37,993 bases of DNA from JAGWAC01 sp038046265 (GCA_038046265.1 JBBSWN010000030.1:1-37993); one strand, 5' to 3'; shown: positions 22,430 to 30,685, numbered from the stretch's first letter. Made by a program: numbers and translations. Notes: generated by a model not told the origin, from the letters alone.

Positions 22430-22561
22430 TTATTTCTTTTTGTGCTTGAAGAATTCGATTTGTCTTAACCTGTTTTTAGCTTCATTTAAGGTTTTAAAAA
22501 TACCCAGGTTTCTGCCTGATTCTGAAATAACTTTGTATTTTCCCTTTATTTTCTTTATCAT
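22430..22561 (-). CDS. 43-aa conserved-type small protein with an EAxxRLxQIEFFKH motif
   Basis: This frame is too short for most gene finders. It reads MIKKIKGKYKVISESGRNLG, then FKTLNEAKNRLRQIEFFKHK and two further Lys. The pattern, a short beta hairpin (KYKVISESGRNLGIFKT) and a helix ending in RLRQIEFFKH, recurs in small proteins of archaea and phages as I recall; the function is unknown. The stop begins 1 nt after the toxin stop on the other strand, and a TATA box (22581-22593) lies about 26 nt upstream of the ATG. It is basic and could bind nucleic acid. I could not confirm the family here. Confidence 0.7.
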   Translation of the reverse strand: MIKKIKGKYKVISESGRNLGIFKTLNEAKNRLRQIEFFKHKKK

Positions 22562-22580
22562 TAACTTTAGTGATTAAACT

Positions 22581-22593
22581 GAATATATAAATT
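22581..22593 (-). promoter_or_regulatory. TATA box of the 43-aa gene
   Basis: AAATTTATATATTC-like sequence on the minus strand, centred about 26 nt upstream of the ATG at 22561, near the 3' end of the transporter gene. This is the expected position for a leaderless archaeal promoter and supports the small ORF being real. Confidence 0.45.
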
Positions 22594-22595
22594 TT

Positions 22596-23015
22596 TCATA
22601 AAGAAAGAAGAATTATTGCTATAATTCCTAGAATTATACCGAGAATATTGATAATTGAAACACTAGAATTAAATAAAAAATAGGAGCCTATAACGACTAA
22701 AATAGTATGTAAGCTAAATATTCCTACGGGAAAAGCTGGATTTGGAGCAATACCAATAGATTTAACCTCAAGCAAATTAGCAAGATAACTAAAAAATGCC
22801 GCCAGGATTAGCAAAAAAATCAGATATGAATTAATTTTTACTGGGGTTTTTGTTATTAATATTTGGCTTAGGTAAAATATAAAGGCAAATCCAAAAAGAA
22901 ACACTAATATTACTTCTGCTTTTACATTTTCAATTGTTAATTTCTTAAATATAAGAATCATAAAACCAGCAAAAAACATTCCGAGAAGAGCATATAAGAG
23001 CCAGTTCATTTTCAT
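22596..23015 (-). CDS. Small DMT/EamA-type membrane transporter (four TM)
   Basis: A 139-aa protein with four hydrophobic helices and few charges, resembling half-size drug/metabolite transporters such as the ArnE/EmrE group. Segments LLYALLGMFFAGFMILIFKK and GIILGIIAIILL match the first and last helices of this fold. A four-TM protein must dimerise. It follows, with a 4-nt overlap, a GT2 enzyme that has C-terminal membrane segments. That pairing is common where the GT2 enzyme charges a polyprenyl phosphate and the small transporter flips the product. It could therefore be a flippase for a lipid-linked monosaccharide, but transport of another small molecule is equally possible. Confidence 0.7.
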   Translation of the reverse strand: MKMNWLLYALLGMFFAGFMILIFKKLTIENVKAEVILVFLFGFAFIFYLSQILITKTPVKINSYLIFLLILAAFFSYLANLLEVKSIGIAPNPAFPVGIFSLHTILVVIGSYFLFNSSVSIINILGIILGIIAIILLSL

Positions 23016-23977
23016 TTTTCCTTTAATTTAATCTGTAATTCTTTGTTTTGTTTTTGTATAATTAATAAGTTTTTCTGTAATTGGGTAAACTGATTTATTA
23101 AAATTGCGAAGAAGAATATCAAGAAACCCAACAATACTAGAATGACAACGGGGTTTGTTATAACAGGTTCTGACAAGGAAACCCGGCCTAAAGCGTACCA
23201 AGATATTTTTATTCCTGAATATATTAAAGCTAAAATAATCAAGAATATGCCGAGCATTTTAAAGAAAACAATTGGTTTTTCTGAATATAACAAGGAAAAA
23301 TATTCTGAGAAAACTTTTTTCAACTGGTTTTGGAATTTAGACCCGCCTTTTTCCCTTCCTTTTAATGTTGCAGGAATTTCCTTTATTTTGAAACCAAGCA
23401 AGACTGATTTTGAGAGGATTTCAAACATAATTTCCGGGCCATTTGATTCAAGAACTAAGGAGTCAATAACTTCTTTTTTATAACATCTTAACATTCCAGT
23501 TACTGTATGAATGTTTGCGCCAATTACATAACTAAAGAATCTGTTTGAGGCTTTGCTAATTAACAATCTTAGTTTTGGAACGCCAAGAGAATTACCGCCT
23601 TTCATGTAAGGAGAGCCTTGTATAATATCATAATTTGATTTTTCAGCTTCATTATACAGATTTACAATATGATATGCTTCATAGCTTAAATCTGAGTCTA
23701 TTGTTATTATGTAGTCTCCTTTTGCTTTTTCAAAGCCAACTTTTAAAGCTCCTCCTAAATTCCTGTTTTTTTCATAAGTTACTATTCTTAGTTTCTTGTA
23801 TTTTTCAGCTTCCTTTTTCAATATTTCTAGAGTGTTATCTGTTGAACCGTCATTTACTATTATTAATTCATAATCAACATTCATTGAATAAAGAACGTCT
23901 GAAACTTTTTTTAGAGTAGAAACTACGTTTTCCTGCTCATTATACATTGGTATTAAAACAGTCAGTTTTGGGTTCAT
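23012..23977 (-). CDS. GT2 glycosyltransferase with two C-terminal TM helices (polyprenyl-phosphate sugar synthase-like)
   Basis: A 321-aa protein. The N-terminal GT-A domain begins LTVLIPMYNEQENVV, has VNDGSTDNT and the divalent-metal motif DSD (in TIDSDLSYEA), and is followed by RCYKKEV, as in dolichol-phosphate mannosyltransferase-like enzymes. After the catalytic domain come two TM helices (about 238-260 and 275-297) and a charged coiled tail. Such enzymes transfer a sugar from a nucleotide donor to a lipid phosphate on the cytoplasmic face. It overlaps both neighbours by 4 nt in a tight minus-strand operon (27700 to 22596). Donor sugar unknown. Confidence 0.9.
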   Translation of the reverse strand: MNPKLTVLIPMYNEQENVVSTLKKVSDVLYSMNVDYELIIVNDGSTDNTLEILKKEAEKYKKLRIVTYEKNRNLGGALKVGFEKAKGDYIITIDSDLSYEAYHIVNLYNEAEKSNYDIIQGSPYMKGGNSLGVPKLRLLISKASNRFFSYVIGANIHTVTGMLRCYKKEVIDSLVLESNGPEIMFEILSKSVLLGFKIKEIPATLKGREKGGSKFQNQLKKVFSEYFSLLYSEKPIVFFKMLGIFLIILALIYSGIKISWYALGRVSLSEPVITNPVVILVLLGFLIFFFAILINQFTQLQKNLLIIQKQNKELQIKLKEK

Positions 23978-24594
23978 ATTTTTTGAGCTGATATGAAAAA
24001 TATCAATGATTGGTTTGGGGGGATAAATTTTACAGGGACAGAGGAAATTTCCTGTATTTTAAAATCTTTCTCTATTAAACTTTTGATGTTTTTTAGAGAA
24101 ATATAGGAAAGAGAAACATTATCATGAACTCCTATTTTAAGGACATTTACAAGTGTTTTGACAAAATTGTATTTTTTATTCAAGGATGTTATCAACAGCA
24201 AGCCATCTTTTTTTAAGACTCTATGGGCTTCTTTAATTGCTTTGTCCAAGTCTGGAAGATAATAAAGGACTTCACTAATAATCACTTTATCGAAGAAATT
24301 ATTTTCATAAGGAAGATTTTCTGCATCTCCTGAAACAAAATTTCCATTTGGCAGAGTTTTTTTACAAAAATCTATCATTTTTGGACTTATGTCAATGCCA
24401 TAAACATTTTTTGAATTAATGAATTTTAAAATATTTCCTGAGCCGCACCCAATTTCAAGAATTTTATCATTAACTTTTATGTACTTATTTATCAGGCTTA
24501 ATCTTTTGTTTCTAATAAATGAGACAGCGCTGCTTGAGTAAGATTCTGACAACTCATCAAATCTTTCTTTTACTTTTTCCTTGTACAAGTTCAT
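23974..24594 (-). CDS. SAM-dependent methyltransferase
   Basis: A 206-aa class I methyltransferase with EIGCGSGNILKF (motif I), the acidic NVYGIDISPKMI strand (motif II), GDAENLPYENNFFD and the following LKKDGLLLITS strand. It has the typical Ubi/Methyltransf_11 layout but no identifying substrate residues. Because it lies between a polysaccharide deacetylase-like gene and a GT2 enzyme, with 4-nt overlaps, a role in methylating a sugar or a lipid-linked glycan intermediate is likely. That is a context inference. Confidence 0.9.
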   Translation of the reverse strand: MNLYKEKVKERFDELSESYSSSAVSFIRNKRLSLINKYIKVNDKILEIGCGSGNILKFINSKNVYGIDISPKMIDFCKKTLPNGNFVSGDAENLPYENNFFDKVIISEVLYYLPDLDKAIKEAHRVLKKDGLLLITSLNKKYNFVKTLVNVLKIGVHDNVSLSYISLKNIKSLIEKDFKIQEISSVPVKFIPPNQSLIFFISAQKI

Positions 24595-26204
24595 ATTATA
24601 ATTAATTTTTCTTCTGGCTTTATTTTTGGTATTTTTATTTCTGCTGTCTTTTCAAGTGTGTCTATTTTTATTGAGATGTTATGAATTTCTTTTGAATTAC
24701 TGCTGTTTAAGATTATTTTGTTTCCAAGAATTTCCAATGACAATTTGCTTCTGCTTTCCCACCAGTCTGCCAATTCCTTTATGTTTGTAAGGAATGAGTT
24801 TTTTGAGTTTTCAATTATTGTGTTCAAAAGAAGAAGCCTGTTTTCAGCATCTTTTTTTCCCCAGGCAGGAGTATGAACTATAAAGACAGCAAGACCGTTT
24901 ATTTTTTCAAGAAATTTTATCTTTTGCTCAAATAATTTCAAAGTTTCTTCCATTGAATAACCAAAAAAATAAGGTGAGATGCAGTCTGGAGCTGATATTG
25001 GTAATTCTAAAACACTGGATTTTTTATTATTAATTATTGGGTAAAATGGAAGGAAAAATGAATTTCCCTTGCCGCAATACGGCTGTTCTCTTTGAGAATC
25101 TATTATAGAAGAGTCATATTTATAACCTGTTTCTTCCAAGGAATCCAGCAAGTCGGGAGGTCTTTGGAGAGTTGGGGCCCTGAAGAAATTTATTTCTCTT
25201 TCAAAGTTTTTTTCAAGAATTTCCTTTGCTATTCTTAATCTTTCCTTTCTTTCCCCTGCTTCTATAAGAAGAAACTTCCTGTCATGATACAAGTCATGAC
25301 AACCAAGCTCGTGAATCTTTAGTCTTTCAATCTGATTTTTTGGAATGTATTTTACGTAACTTCCTACAAGAGTTATTGTTGATTTAAGATTTAGTTCTGC
25401 AAGCTTGTTTAGCAATAATTTAAGGCCTTTTTTGTAAGCATATTTTGTTGGTTCAGTATCGTGGGTTATTAAGACAGAATAATTATAGTCTGAGGGCCAC
25501 CTGTCAATCCTAATAATATTTGTAAAGTTAAGGATAGAGTGCTTTATTAATTCAAGGAGAGAAAAGCCAGCTATGTCAATTGGAAACCTTGTTTTAAAAG
25601 AAAAGTCGTTTTCAAGATTTTTATGGACTTTTTTGTAATATCTCCTGTATATTGGTATTCTTAATGAATAAGGGATTTTCTTGTATATTTTTTCTATAAT
25701 TGTGTTTGAGAGTATGTTTCTTTCTTTTGTTTTCTCAAAATAGTTTTCTGAAATTAAGTTTAGGAATAAAGGCAAAATATCGAACAAGAAAATAATCGAG
25801 TTATCTTGCTTGACAACTGCTGGATATTCTTTATTGTCAACAAATATTTTTGCTATTGAGTTATTATTTTGCTCAAGAAGCTTAAAAACAGGCGTGTTTG
25901 GAATGTCAATTTCATCTATTTCAAATTCTTTCTGAATTTCTGAGATTTTTTTGACATTTGTTATTAATTTTAAAGGTTCTGACTGGTTAACTTGCAAAGG
26001 TCTTTCAAGCATATCAGGGTTTAAGATTATGTAAAAATTAGCTTTTGAGTTAAATGTCTTCGTGAACAAGAACAAGGATTCTTTAAAATCTCTTTCTACA
26101 GCATTTTTTATGAAGGAGTAAGGGATTTTTTCCAGGTCTAGAATTAGCTTTACTGTGTTTGTTCTTTCATCATCCAAATCTTCGATAAATATTTTTCTTA
26201 TCAT
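24591..26204 (-). CDS. Polysaccharide deacetylase-like (NodB-homology) protein with a large N-terminal region
   Basis: A 537-aa protein. Residues 1-235 have no recognised domain. From about 240 a carbohydrate-esterase-4 fold begins: ITHDTE (248-251 give the His-Asp motif), GCHDLYHDR with the H303-x3-H307 metal pair, FFRAP (about 340-344) and IVHTPAWG near 440. CE4 enzymes remove acetyl groups from N-acetylated sugars using a metal bound by Asp and two His. Motif 1 here reads HDTE where TFDDG is common, so the metal-binding Asp must be D249. There is no signal peptide, unlike most secreted members, so it probably works on a cytoplasmic or lipid-linked substrate. It overlaps both neighbours by 4 nt. 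Confidence 0.83.
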   Translation of the reverse strand: MIRKIFIEDLDDERTNTVKLILDLEKIPYSFIKNAVERDFKESLFLFTKTFNSKANFYIILNPDMLERPLQVNQSEPLKLITNVKKISEIQKEFEIDEIDIPNTPVFKLLEQNNNSIAKIFVDNKEYPAVVKQDNSIIFLFDILPLFLNLISENYFEKTKERNILSNTIIEKIYKKIPYSLRIPIYRRYYKKVHKNLENDFSFKTRFPIDIAGFSLLELIKHSILNFTNIIRIDRWPSDYNYSVLITHDTEPTKYAYKKGLKLLLNKLAELNLKSTITLVGSYVKYIPKNQIERLKIHELGCHDLYHDRKFLLIEAGERKERLRIAKEILEKNFEREINFFRAPTLQRPPDLLDSLEETGYKYDSSIIDSQREQPYCGKGNSFFLPFYPIINNKKSSVLELPISAPDCISPYFFGYSMEETLKLFEQKIKFLEKINGLAVFIVHTPAWGKKDAENRLLLLNTIIENSKNSFLTNIKELADWWESRSKLSLEILGNKIILNSSNSKEIHNISIKIDTLEKTAEIKIPKIKPEEKLIII

Positions 26205-27700
26205 ATTTTTATTAAGCAGGCATTATTTTTTATTGTTATTTCCTTTAGGTTACATTCTTCTTTTATCCTGCAAAAATCGTTATATGCTATTAGGTAGTTT
26301 AATTTTAAATCTTGTGAAGTTTTTCTAAATTCAATGCAGTTTCTATTTTTAAATTCATCTGTGATTTTTAGCAAGGTTTTATGATGACTTGTTGAAAGCT
26401 CTGAAGTTGACCAGCCACTAGGCGTTGTTAAATTTAGGTAAATTGGTGCATAAGAGTAATAGGCTTTAACATAAGATGAAGGATTGGGAGGGTCAAATAT
26501 AAGAAAAGAGCCTTCTGCTTTTGACAGCAATTCCAGAGTTGTTGATTCTAATTCTGTATGGTCTGGGTAAAAGGAAGTTTCCCTTACTGATATAATTACT
26601 GAAATAATTATTAAAATAATTAACAAAGAGGGGAGAATTTTCTTTATTTTTTCTGAGAAATTTGTGTTAAAGAAAAATATTATTGAGAATATCAGGAAAT
26701 ATGTAAAATAAGGCTCTGGATAGACAAAATTCAAGTATGGAATAATGGTTACTATTCTTGTAACTGCCAAAACTGCAAGTATTAAGACTGGGGAGTAGAA
26801 CAAAAGCTCTTTTTTATCTTTGTTTTTTGATTTATAGTAAAAATAAAACAAAGCTAAAGAAAACAAGGGAATAATTGTAATAAGGAGCACTGATGAGGTC
26901 CACTGGCCTTCCCAATCAAAAAACCTGTTTTTTAATTCTGGCAAAAACTCTTCTGTCCTGCTTTCTCCCAAATCTGTAACAAAAGGATACCACCAGAATG
27001 AAGAAATCAAAATTCCTATTAATACAAAAACTGCAAGATATAATAGTTCTTTTTTATCTTTTAGTTTAACTAAGAACAATGAAAGCAGGAAGAAATGGAA
27101 AATTATTGTTGTTGTGGGGTGGGATAATATCATAACTGCATAAAACGGAATAAATAAAATGAAATTCATGTCTATTTTCTTGTCCTTGTATTTTAAAATA
27201 AAGTATGTTAAAATCAAGAAAATCATCCAGGAAAATAACTCTGTCACCCTGCCCAATCTAAAAAAACCGCTAATTGAGGTTGGGGAGGCAAACAAGAAAA
27301 GGAAAAAAGATATTGAGATGAGAAAAGATTTTGCTTTTATGTTTACAATTTTGTAAATTACAAAAAACGATATTGCTAGGATTAAAATTATTGAAATGTA
27401 AGTTGCTATTTCTGGCTTCTTGAATATCAACAATAACGGGTATGAAAAGAAAAACCAGCCAGGAGAGTAAAACTTGAATAATTCATAACCATTGTACCAG
27501 TATTGGCACAAATTATGGAAGCCACATGCTTTTAGAAAGTATAGTTGGGCCATGTGAGAACTTAAATCATTTGTAATGTCCAAAGGAAATGAGAAAAGAA
27601 TTTTTGCCTGGTTAAAAAGCCTGAAAATTAGGTAAACCAGCAAGATTATGTTGCTGACTATCAAGGATGTCCTTAATTTCCTGTTTTGAATAAAGTCCAT
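26201..27700 (-). CDS. Multi-pass membrane protein, GT-C-like glycosyltransferase candidate
   Basis: A protein of about 499 aa with roughly eleven to twelve TM helices and a soluble C-terminal part. The first external loop has FSFPLDITNDLSSHMAQLYF, an Asp-rich region at the expected place for a GT-C catalytic loop, followed by YNGYELFKFYSPGWFFFSYP. These resemble large membrane proteins often annotated as glycosyltransferase or YfhO-like. The ATG at 27700 is chosen over an upstream TTG at 27745 because a TATA box (27721-27730) lies 21-30 nt before it. It is the first gene of the tight operon that ends with the small transporter. Its substrate cannot be told. Confidence 0.65.
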   Translation of the reverse strand: MDFIQNRKLRTSLIVSNIILLVYLIFRLFNQAKILFSFPLDITNDLSSHMAQLYFLKACGFHNLCQYWYNGYELFKFYSPGWFFFSYPLLLIFKKPEIATYISIILILAISFFVIYKIVNIKAKSFLISISFFLFLFASPTSISGFFRLGRVTELFSWMIFLILTYFILKYKDKKIDMNFILFIPFYAVMILSHPTTTIIFHFFLLSLFLVKLKDKKELLYLAVFVLIGILISSFWWYPFVTDLGESRTEEFLPELKNRFFDWEGQWTSSVLLITIIPLFSLALFYFYYKSKNKDKKELLFYSPVLILAVLAVTRIVTIIPYLNFVYPEPYFTYFLIFSIIFFFNTNFSEKIKKILPSLLIILIIISVIISVRETSFYPDHTELESTTLELLSKAEGSFLIFDPPNPSSYVKAYYSYAPIYLNLTTPSGWSTSELSTSHHKTLLKITDEFKNRNCIEFRKTSQDLKLNYLIAYNDFCRIKEECNLKEITIKNNACLIKI

Positions 27701-27720
27701 TTTTTCTTTTTTATTATGCG

Positions 27721-27760
27721 AATTTAAAAGGTTTCTGGAAAGCAAAAAGCTTTAAAAATA
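27721..27760. promoter_or_regulatory. Divergent promoters between the minus-strand glycan operon and the GNAT gene
   Basis: CTTTTAAATT on the minus strand (27721-27730) lies 21-30 nt from the ATG at 27700. TTTAAAAATA on the plus strand (27751-27760) lies 20-29 nt before the ATG at 27780. Both fit leaderless archaeal transcripts, and the two TATA boxes are about 25 nt apart, so binding at one could affect the other. Confidence 0.5.
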
Positions 27761-27779
27761 TTAGTTAAGTAGATTTTTC

Positions 27780-28415
27780 ATGGTTGTTTATGATGTAAAA
27801 ATAAGGAATGCAAATTCTGCTGATTTAGATGCAATTATGCAAGTTGAGAAGGAAGCTTGGCCAATTGAAGCAAGAGCATCAAGGAGTAAGTTTAGAGAAA
27901 GACTTATGGTTTTTCCGCCAGGAGTTTTTGTTGCTGTTTTAAATAATGAAGTTGTAGGAGTAACTACTTCTCAAATTATAATGTATGATCCTAAAAACCC
28001 GCCAAATTCATGGACAGAGGCAACTAATGATGGAAACATATCAGGAACTCACAACCAAGGAGGGAATGCAATTTATGTTGTATCATTGGGTGTAAGTCCG
28101 AGAGGGAGACCAGGAAAAAAAGGGATTGGTGTGGGGACAGCTTTATTGGAGAGACAAAAACAGCTAGCTAAAGAATTAGAAAAAGAGTGTTTAGTTTTAA
28201 GTGCAAGAGTTCCTGGATATAACAGTTTTTGCGAGAATAAGGGGAATGTTCCAATTCAAGATTATGTTAATTATAGAAGAGAAGACGGGTTGCCAGAATA
28301 CATGGAATTAAGATTTTATGAAAGAGCTGGATTTAAACAGGTAAAGATATGTCCAAATACAATGGATGATGTTGAAAGCAGAAATTATGGTGTAATGGTA
28401 GAATGGAAAGCTTAA
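27780..28415 (+). CDS. GNAT-family N-acetyltransferase
   Basis: A 211-aa acetyl-CoA-dependent transferase. The N-terminal VKIRNANSADLDAIMQVE segment and the VSLGVSPRGRPGKKGIGVG stretch, which gives the acetyl-CoA pyrophosphate loop in expanded form, mark the GNAT fold. RFYERAGFKQV is the usual C-terminal motif. The loop is longer than the usual R/Q-x-x-G-x-G/A. The acceptor is not known; protein, amino-sugar and polyamine acceptors are all possible. It stands 29 nt before a GT2 gene and may share its transcript. Confidence 0.85.
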   Translation: MVVYDVKIRNANSADLDAIMQVEKEAWPIEARASRSKFRERLMVFPPGVFVAVLNNEVVGVTTSQIIMYDPKNPPNSWTEATNDGNISGTHNQGGNAIYVVSLGVSPRGRPGKKGIGVGTALLERQKQLAKELEKECLVLSARVPGYNSFCENKGNVPIQDYVNYRREDGLPEYMELRFYERAGFKQVKICPNTMDDVESRNYGVMVEWKA

Positions 28416-28443
28416 TATATTTTTATTTTGCTCTGAATTTTCT

Positions 28444-29127
28444 ATGAAGCTTTCAATTATCGTTCCTGTTTTCAATGAAAAAGAGACTATTCTTGAGATA
28501 TTGAAAAAAGTAGAGGATGTAAGATTAAAGGATATTGAAAAAGAAGTTATAGTTGTAGATGACTGCTCAACTGACGGAACTAAAGAAATTTTAAAAAATT
28601 TAAGGAAGTATAAAGTTTTTTTCCATGAAAAAAATGTTGGAAAGGGGGGAGCAATAAGAACAGGGCTAAAAAATGCTACAGGTGATGTAATTTTATTTCA
28701 AGATGCTGATTTAGAATATGATCCTAAGTTTTATGAAGAGTTATTGAAACCAATATTAAACAATGAGACAAAAGTAGTTTATGGATCCAGGATGCTTGGA
28801 GAACATAAAAAGATGTATTCTTTACATTATTTTGGAAATAATTTTTTAACTATAGCTACAAATTTTTTATTTAAATGTAAAATAAGCGATATGGAAACTT
28901 GTTACAAGGTTTTTAGGAAGGAAGTCTTAGATGGAATAAACTTAAAGTCAGAAAGGTTTGAGTTTGAGCCGGAGATAACTGCAAAAATATTGAAAAAGGG
29001 GTATAAAATAAGGGAAGTTCCAGTTGATTTCAATAATCCGAGAAACTTTGAGCAAGGGAAAAAAATAACCTGGAAAGACGGAGTTATGCATTTTTATTAC
29101 TTAGTAAAATACCGATTTTTTGATTAG
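28444..29127 (+). CDS. GT2 glycosyltransferase (DPM1-like)
   Basis: A 227-aa single-domain GT-A enzyme: SIIVPVFNEKETI at the start, VVDDCSTDGT, NVGKGGAIRTGL and the DAD metal motif in LFQDADLEYDP, plus the ETCYKVFRKEV and FEFEPEITAK segments of polyprenol-phosphate sugar synthases. No membrane helices are present, as in the soluble DPM1 class, so it should associate with the membrane through its lipid acceptor or a partner. Probable product is a dolichyl-phosphate sugar for glycan extension. The ATG has no strong Shine-Dalgarno sequence. Confidence 0.92.
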   Translation: MKLSIIVPVFNEKETILEILKKVEDVRLKDIEKEVIVVDDCSTDGTKEILKNLRKYKVFFHEKNVGKGGAIRTGLKNATGDVILFQDADLEYDPKFYEELLKPILNNETKVVYGSRMLGEHKKMYSLHYFGNNFLTIATNFLFKCKISDMETCYKVFRKEVLDGINLKSERFEFEPEITAKILKKGYKIREVPVDFNNPRNFEQGKKITWKDGVMHFYYLVKYRFFD

Positions 29128-29148
29128 TTATGCTTTTGTAATTAAAAA

Positions 29149-29159
29149 AATATATAAAT
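29149..29159 (+). promoter_or_regulatory. TATA box of the SpoIIM-like gene
   Basis: AATATATAAAT lies 22-32 nt upstream of the ATG at 29181 in a 53-nt spacer, so the SpoIIM-like gene is probably transcribed separately and without a leader. Confidence 0.5.
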
Positions 29160-29180
29160 GCCAGCAAAGTAAGAATATTA

Positions 29181-30050
29181 ATGGTGTTAGAGAGTTTAGT
29201 GAGGCCAGAGGGTGCTGAAAAAAGACCTGTAAGCATGTTTTTCCTGGGATTTTTGTATGCTTCTGTTGCAATGTTTTTGAGTTTGTGGATTTTTAGAGAC
29301 CAGACAAGTTTGGTTATGGTTTTTTTAACTGTAATGGCTGCTCTGCCATTGGTTTATGACACAATAAAATATGAAGAGAAAAAAGATATCGGCATTAAAT
29401 CCGAAGGCAAGATTTTGAAAGAGCACAGCAAGGCTTTAGCTTTTTTCATGTACTTATTTTTAGGAGCTGTTGTTTCTTATTCTTTATGGTATATTTTTTT
29501 ACCTGAAGATATTGTGGGTAATGTTTTTAATACCCAAATAAGCACAATCAAAAACATCAATTCAAATATATTTGGGATAGATTTTTTGACAACTGGATCT
29601 GTTACAGGAACAAGCTTATTCTGGCAAATTTTGTCAAATAATTTAAAAGTCTTGGTTTTTTCCTTGTTTTTCAGTTTTTTCTTTGGAGCCGGAGCCTTGT
29701 TTATTTTAATATGGAATGCCTCTGTTATTAGTGCAGCCATTGGAAATTTTTTCAGAGCAAATTTTGCTGAATATGCTGCAAGCGTTGGATTAATTAAAAT
29801 TGGGGGGTATTTTCATATTTATTCCTTAAGTTTAATGAGATATTTTGTTCATGGTCTTCCTGAAGTTTTAGCTTATTTTGTTGGAGGGCTGGCTGGAGGA
29901 ATAATTTCCATAGCTATTACAAGACATGATGTTGGAACAAAAGAATTTAGAAAAGTTTTACTAGATTCACTAGATTTAGTTTTAATTGCTGTCGGACTAT
30001 TAATTGTGGCTGCTTTACTTGAAGTTTATGTTACGCCTGTTTTCTTTTAA
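29181..30050 (+). CDS. SpoIIM/DUF95-family integral membrane protein
   Basis: A 289-aa protein with six or seven membrane helices and the family signature near the C-terminus, RYFVHGLPEVLAYFVGG, in which the His-Gly-x-x-Glu core is conserved. SpoIIM is known from Bacillus engulfment, but DUF95 proteins are widespread in archaea, where their role is unclear; membrane remodelling or transport has been proposed. A 50-residue N-terminal extension with two additional hydrophobic helices precedes the core. It ends 1 nt before the convergent 117-aa gene. No partner gene with a clear function is adjacent. Confidence 0.85.
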   Translation: MVLESLVRPEGAEKRPVSMFFLGFLYASVAMFLSLWIFRDQTSLVMVFLTVMAALPLVYDTIKYEEKKDIGIKSEGKILKEHSKALAFFMYLFLGAVVSYSLWYIFLPEDIVGNVFNTQISTIKNINSNIFGIDFLTTGSVTGTSLFWQILSNNLKVLVFSLFFSFFFGAGALFILIWNASVISAAIGNFFRANFAEYAASVGLIKIGGYFHIYSLSLMRYFVHGLPEVLAYFVGGLAGGIISIAITRHDVGTKEFRKVLLDSLDLVLIAVGLLIVAALLEVYVTPVFF

Positions 30051-30051
30051 A

Positions 30052-30405
30052 TTATTTTTTATCAGTTAAAAAATCCTCGACTTTTTTTTGCCATCTTAAA
30101 ACTCCTTCTCTATAATGAGCCATATGACTCGCATAATAAGTTCTTTCATCTAAGGGTAAATCTTCTGCATATTCAATTTCTTGAATAAACTTTAAAATCT
30201 TCTTTTCTGCCGCACCTAATCTTGAAGCAGATTCAGAAAGAGCACTTCGTATATCTTGAGGTGGCTTAATTTTATCTTTCTCGTGCTCAGGTATAGAAGA
30301 TTTCCAATTTCTCAAATCCTCCCAAACTAGTTCATCAAATTCTCGGGCATCATTATATGTTCTTCTCATTGCTTGAAAAATTGGATGTTGATAATCAATT
30401 ACCAT
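30052..30405 (-). CDS. Unrecognised 117-aa helical protein
   Basis: A soluble, all-helical looking protein with charged and aromatic residues evenly spread: MVIDYQHPIFQAMRRTYNDA at the start, a middle helix SALSESASRLGAAEKKILKF and a C-terminal HMAHYREGVLRWQKKVEDFL. It has no Cys, no TM segment and no catalytic motif I can name. It lies 5 nt downstream of the ferredoxin gene on the same strand and may be co-transcribed. A DNA- or protein-binding adaptor role would fit the helical composition, but nothing is decisive. Confidence 0.65.
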   Translation of the reverse strand: MVIDYQHPIFQAMRRTYNDAREFDELVWEDLRNWKSSIPEHEKDKIKPPQDIRSALSESASRLGAAEKKILKFIQEIEYAEDLPLDERTYYASHMAHYREGVLRWQKKVEDFLTDKK

Positions 30406-30410
30406 TAGAA

Positions 30411-30685
30411 TTAAATTATTTTTTCTCCTGTTTCTAGATCGTAAATATGAATTATGTTGACTGGACAGACTCTGGCTGCTTCCATCATTTCTTCTAATTC
30501 TGCTTCTTCTATTATTTTTTCCTGAACAAGATTGTCCTGCTTTGGCTGCGAATTTAGAAGATCTGCTTTTCCATCACCATTATCTTTTATTACGAACATT
30601 TTGCTTACTGCTGTACAGGCTGCTGCCCCAATGCAATCTTTTCTATCATAAACNNNNNNNNNNCAACCTTGTATCTTTTTGGCAT
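30411..30685 (-). CDS. 3Fe-4S-type ferredoxin, interrupted by an assembly gap
   Basis: The frame starts at ATG 30685 (MPKRYKV), is cut by ten Ns, then resumes as VYDRKDCIGAAACTAVSKMF and continues to TAA at 30411. The cluster region has C-x2-A-x2-C and a distant CPV (in ARVCPVNII), so one of the four expected Cys ligands is replaced by Ala. That is the pattern of single-cluster 3Fe-4S ferredoxins, which have C-I-G-A/D-x-x-C here. It would transfer electrons in the cytoplasm. Joining the contig ends with one shared base gives an uninterrupted MPKRYKVVYDRKDC, so the Ns may be padding. The annotated length therefore includes unresolved bases. Confidence 0.82.
30654..30663. other. Scaffold gap of ten Ns
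   Basis: Ten undetermined bases join two contigs within the ferredoxin gene. Ten is a common placeholder number, so the real distance is unknown and may be zero or negative. Confidence 0.98.

Noticed and set aside
30654..30663. Ferredoxin gene as a natural pseudogene
   Set aside because: The interruption is a run of Ns, so it is an assembly gap rather than a biological lesion.
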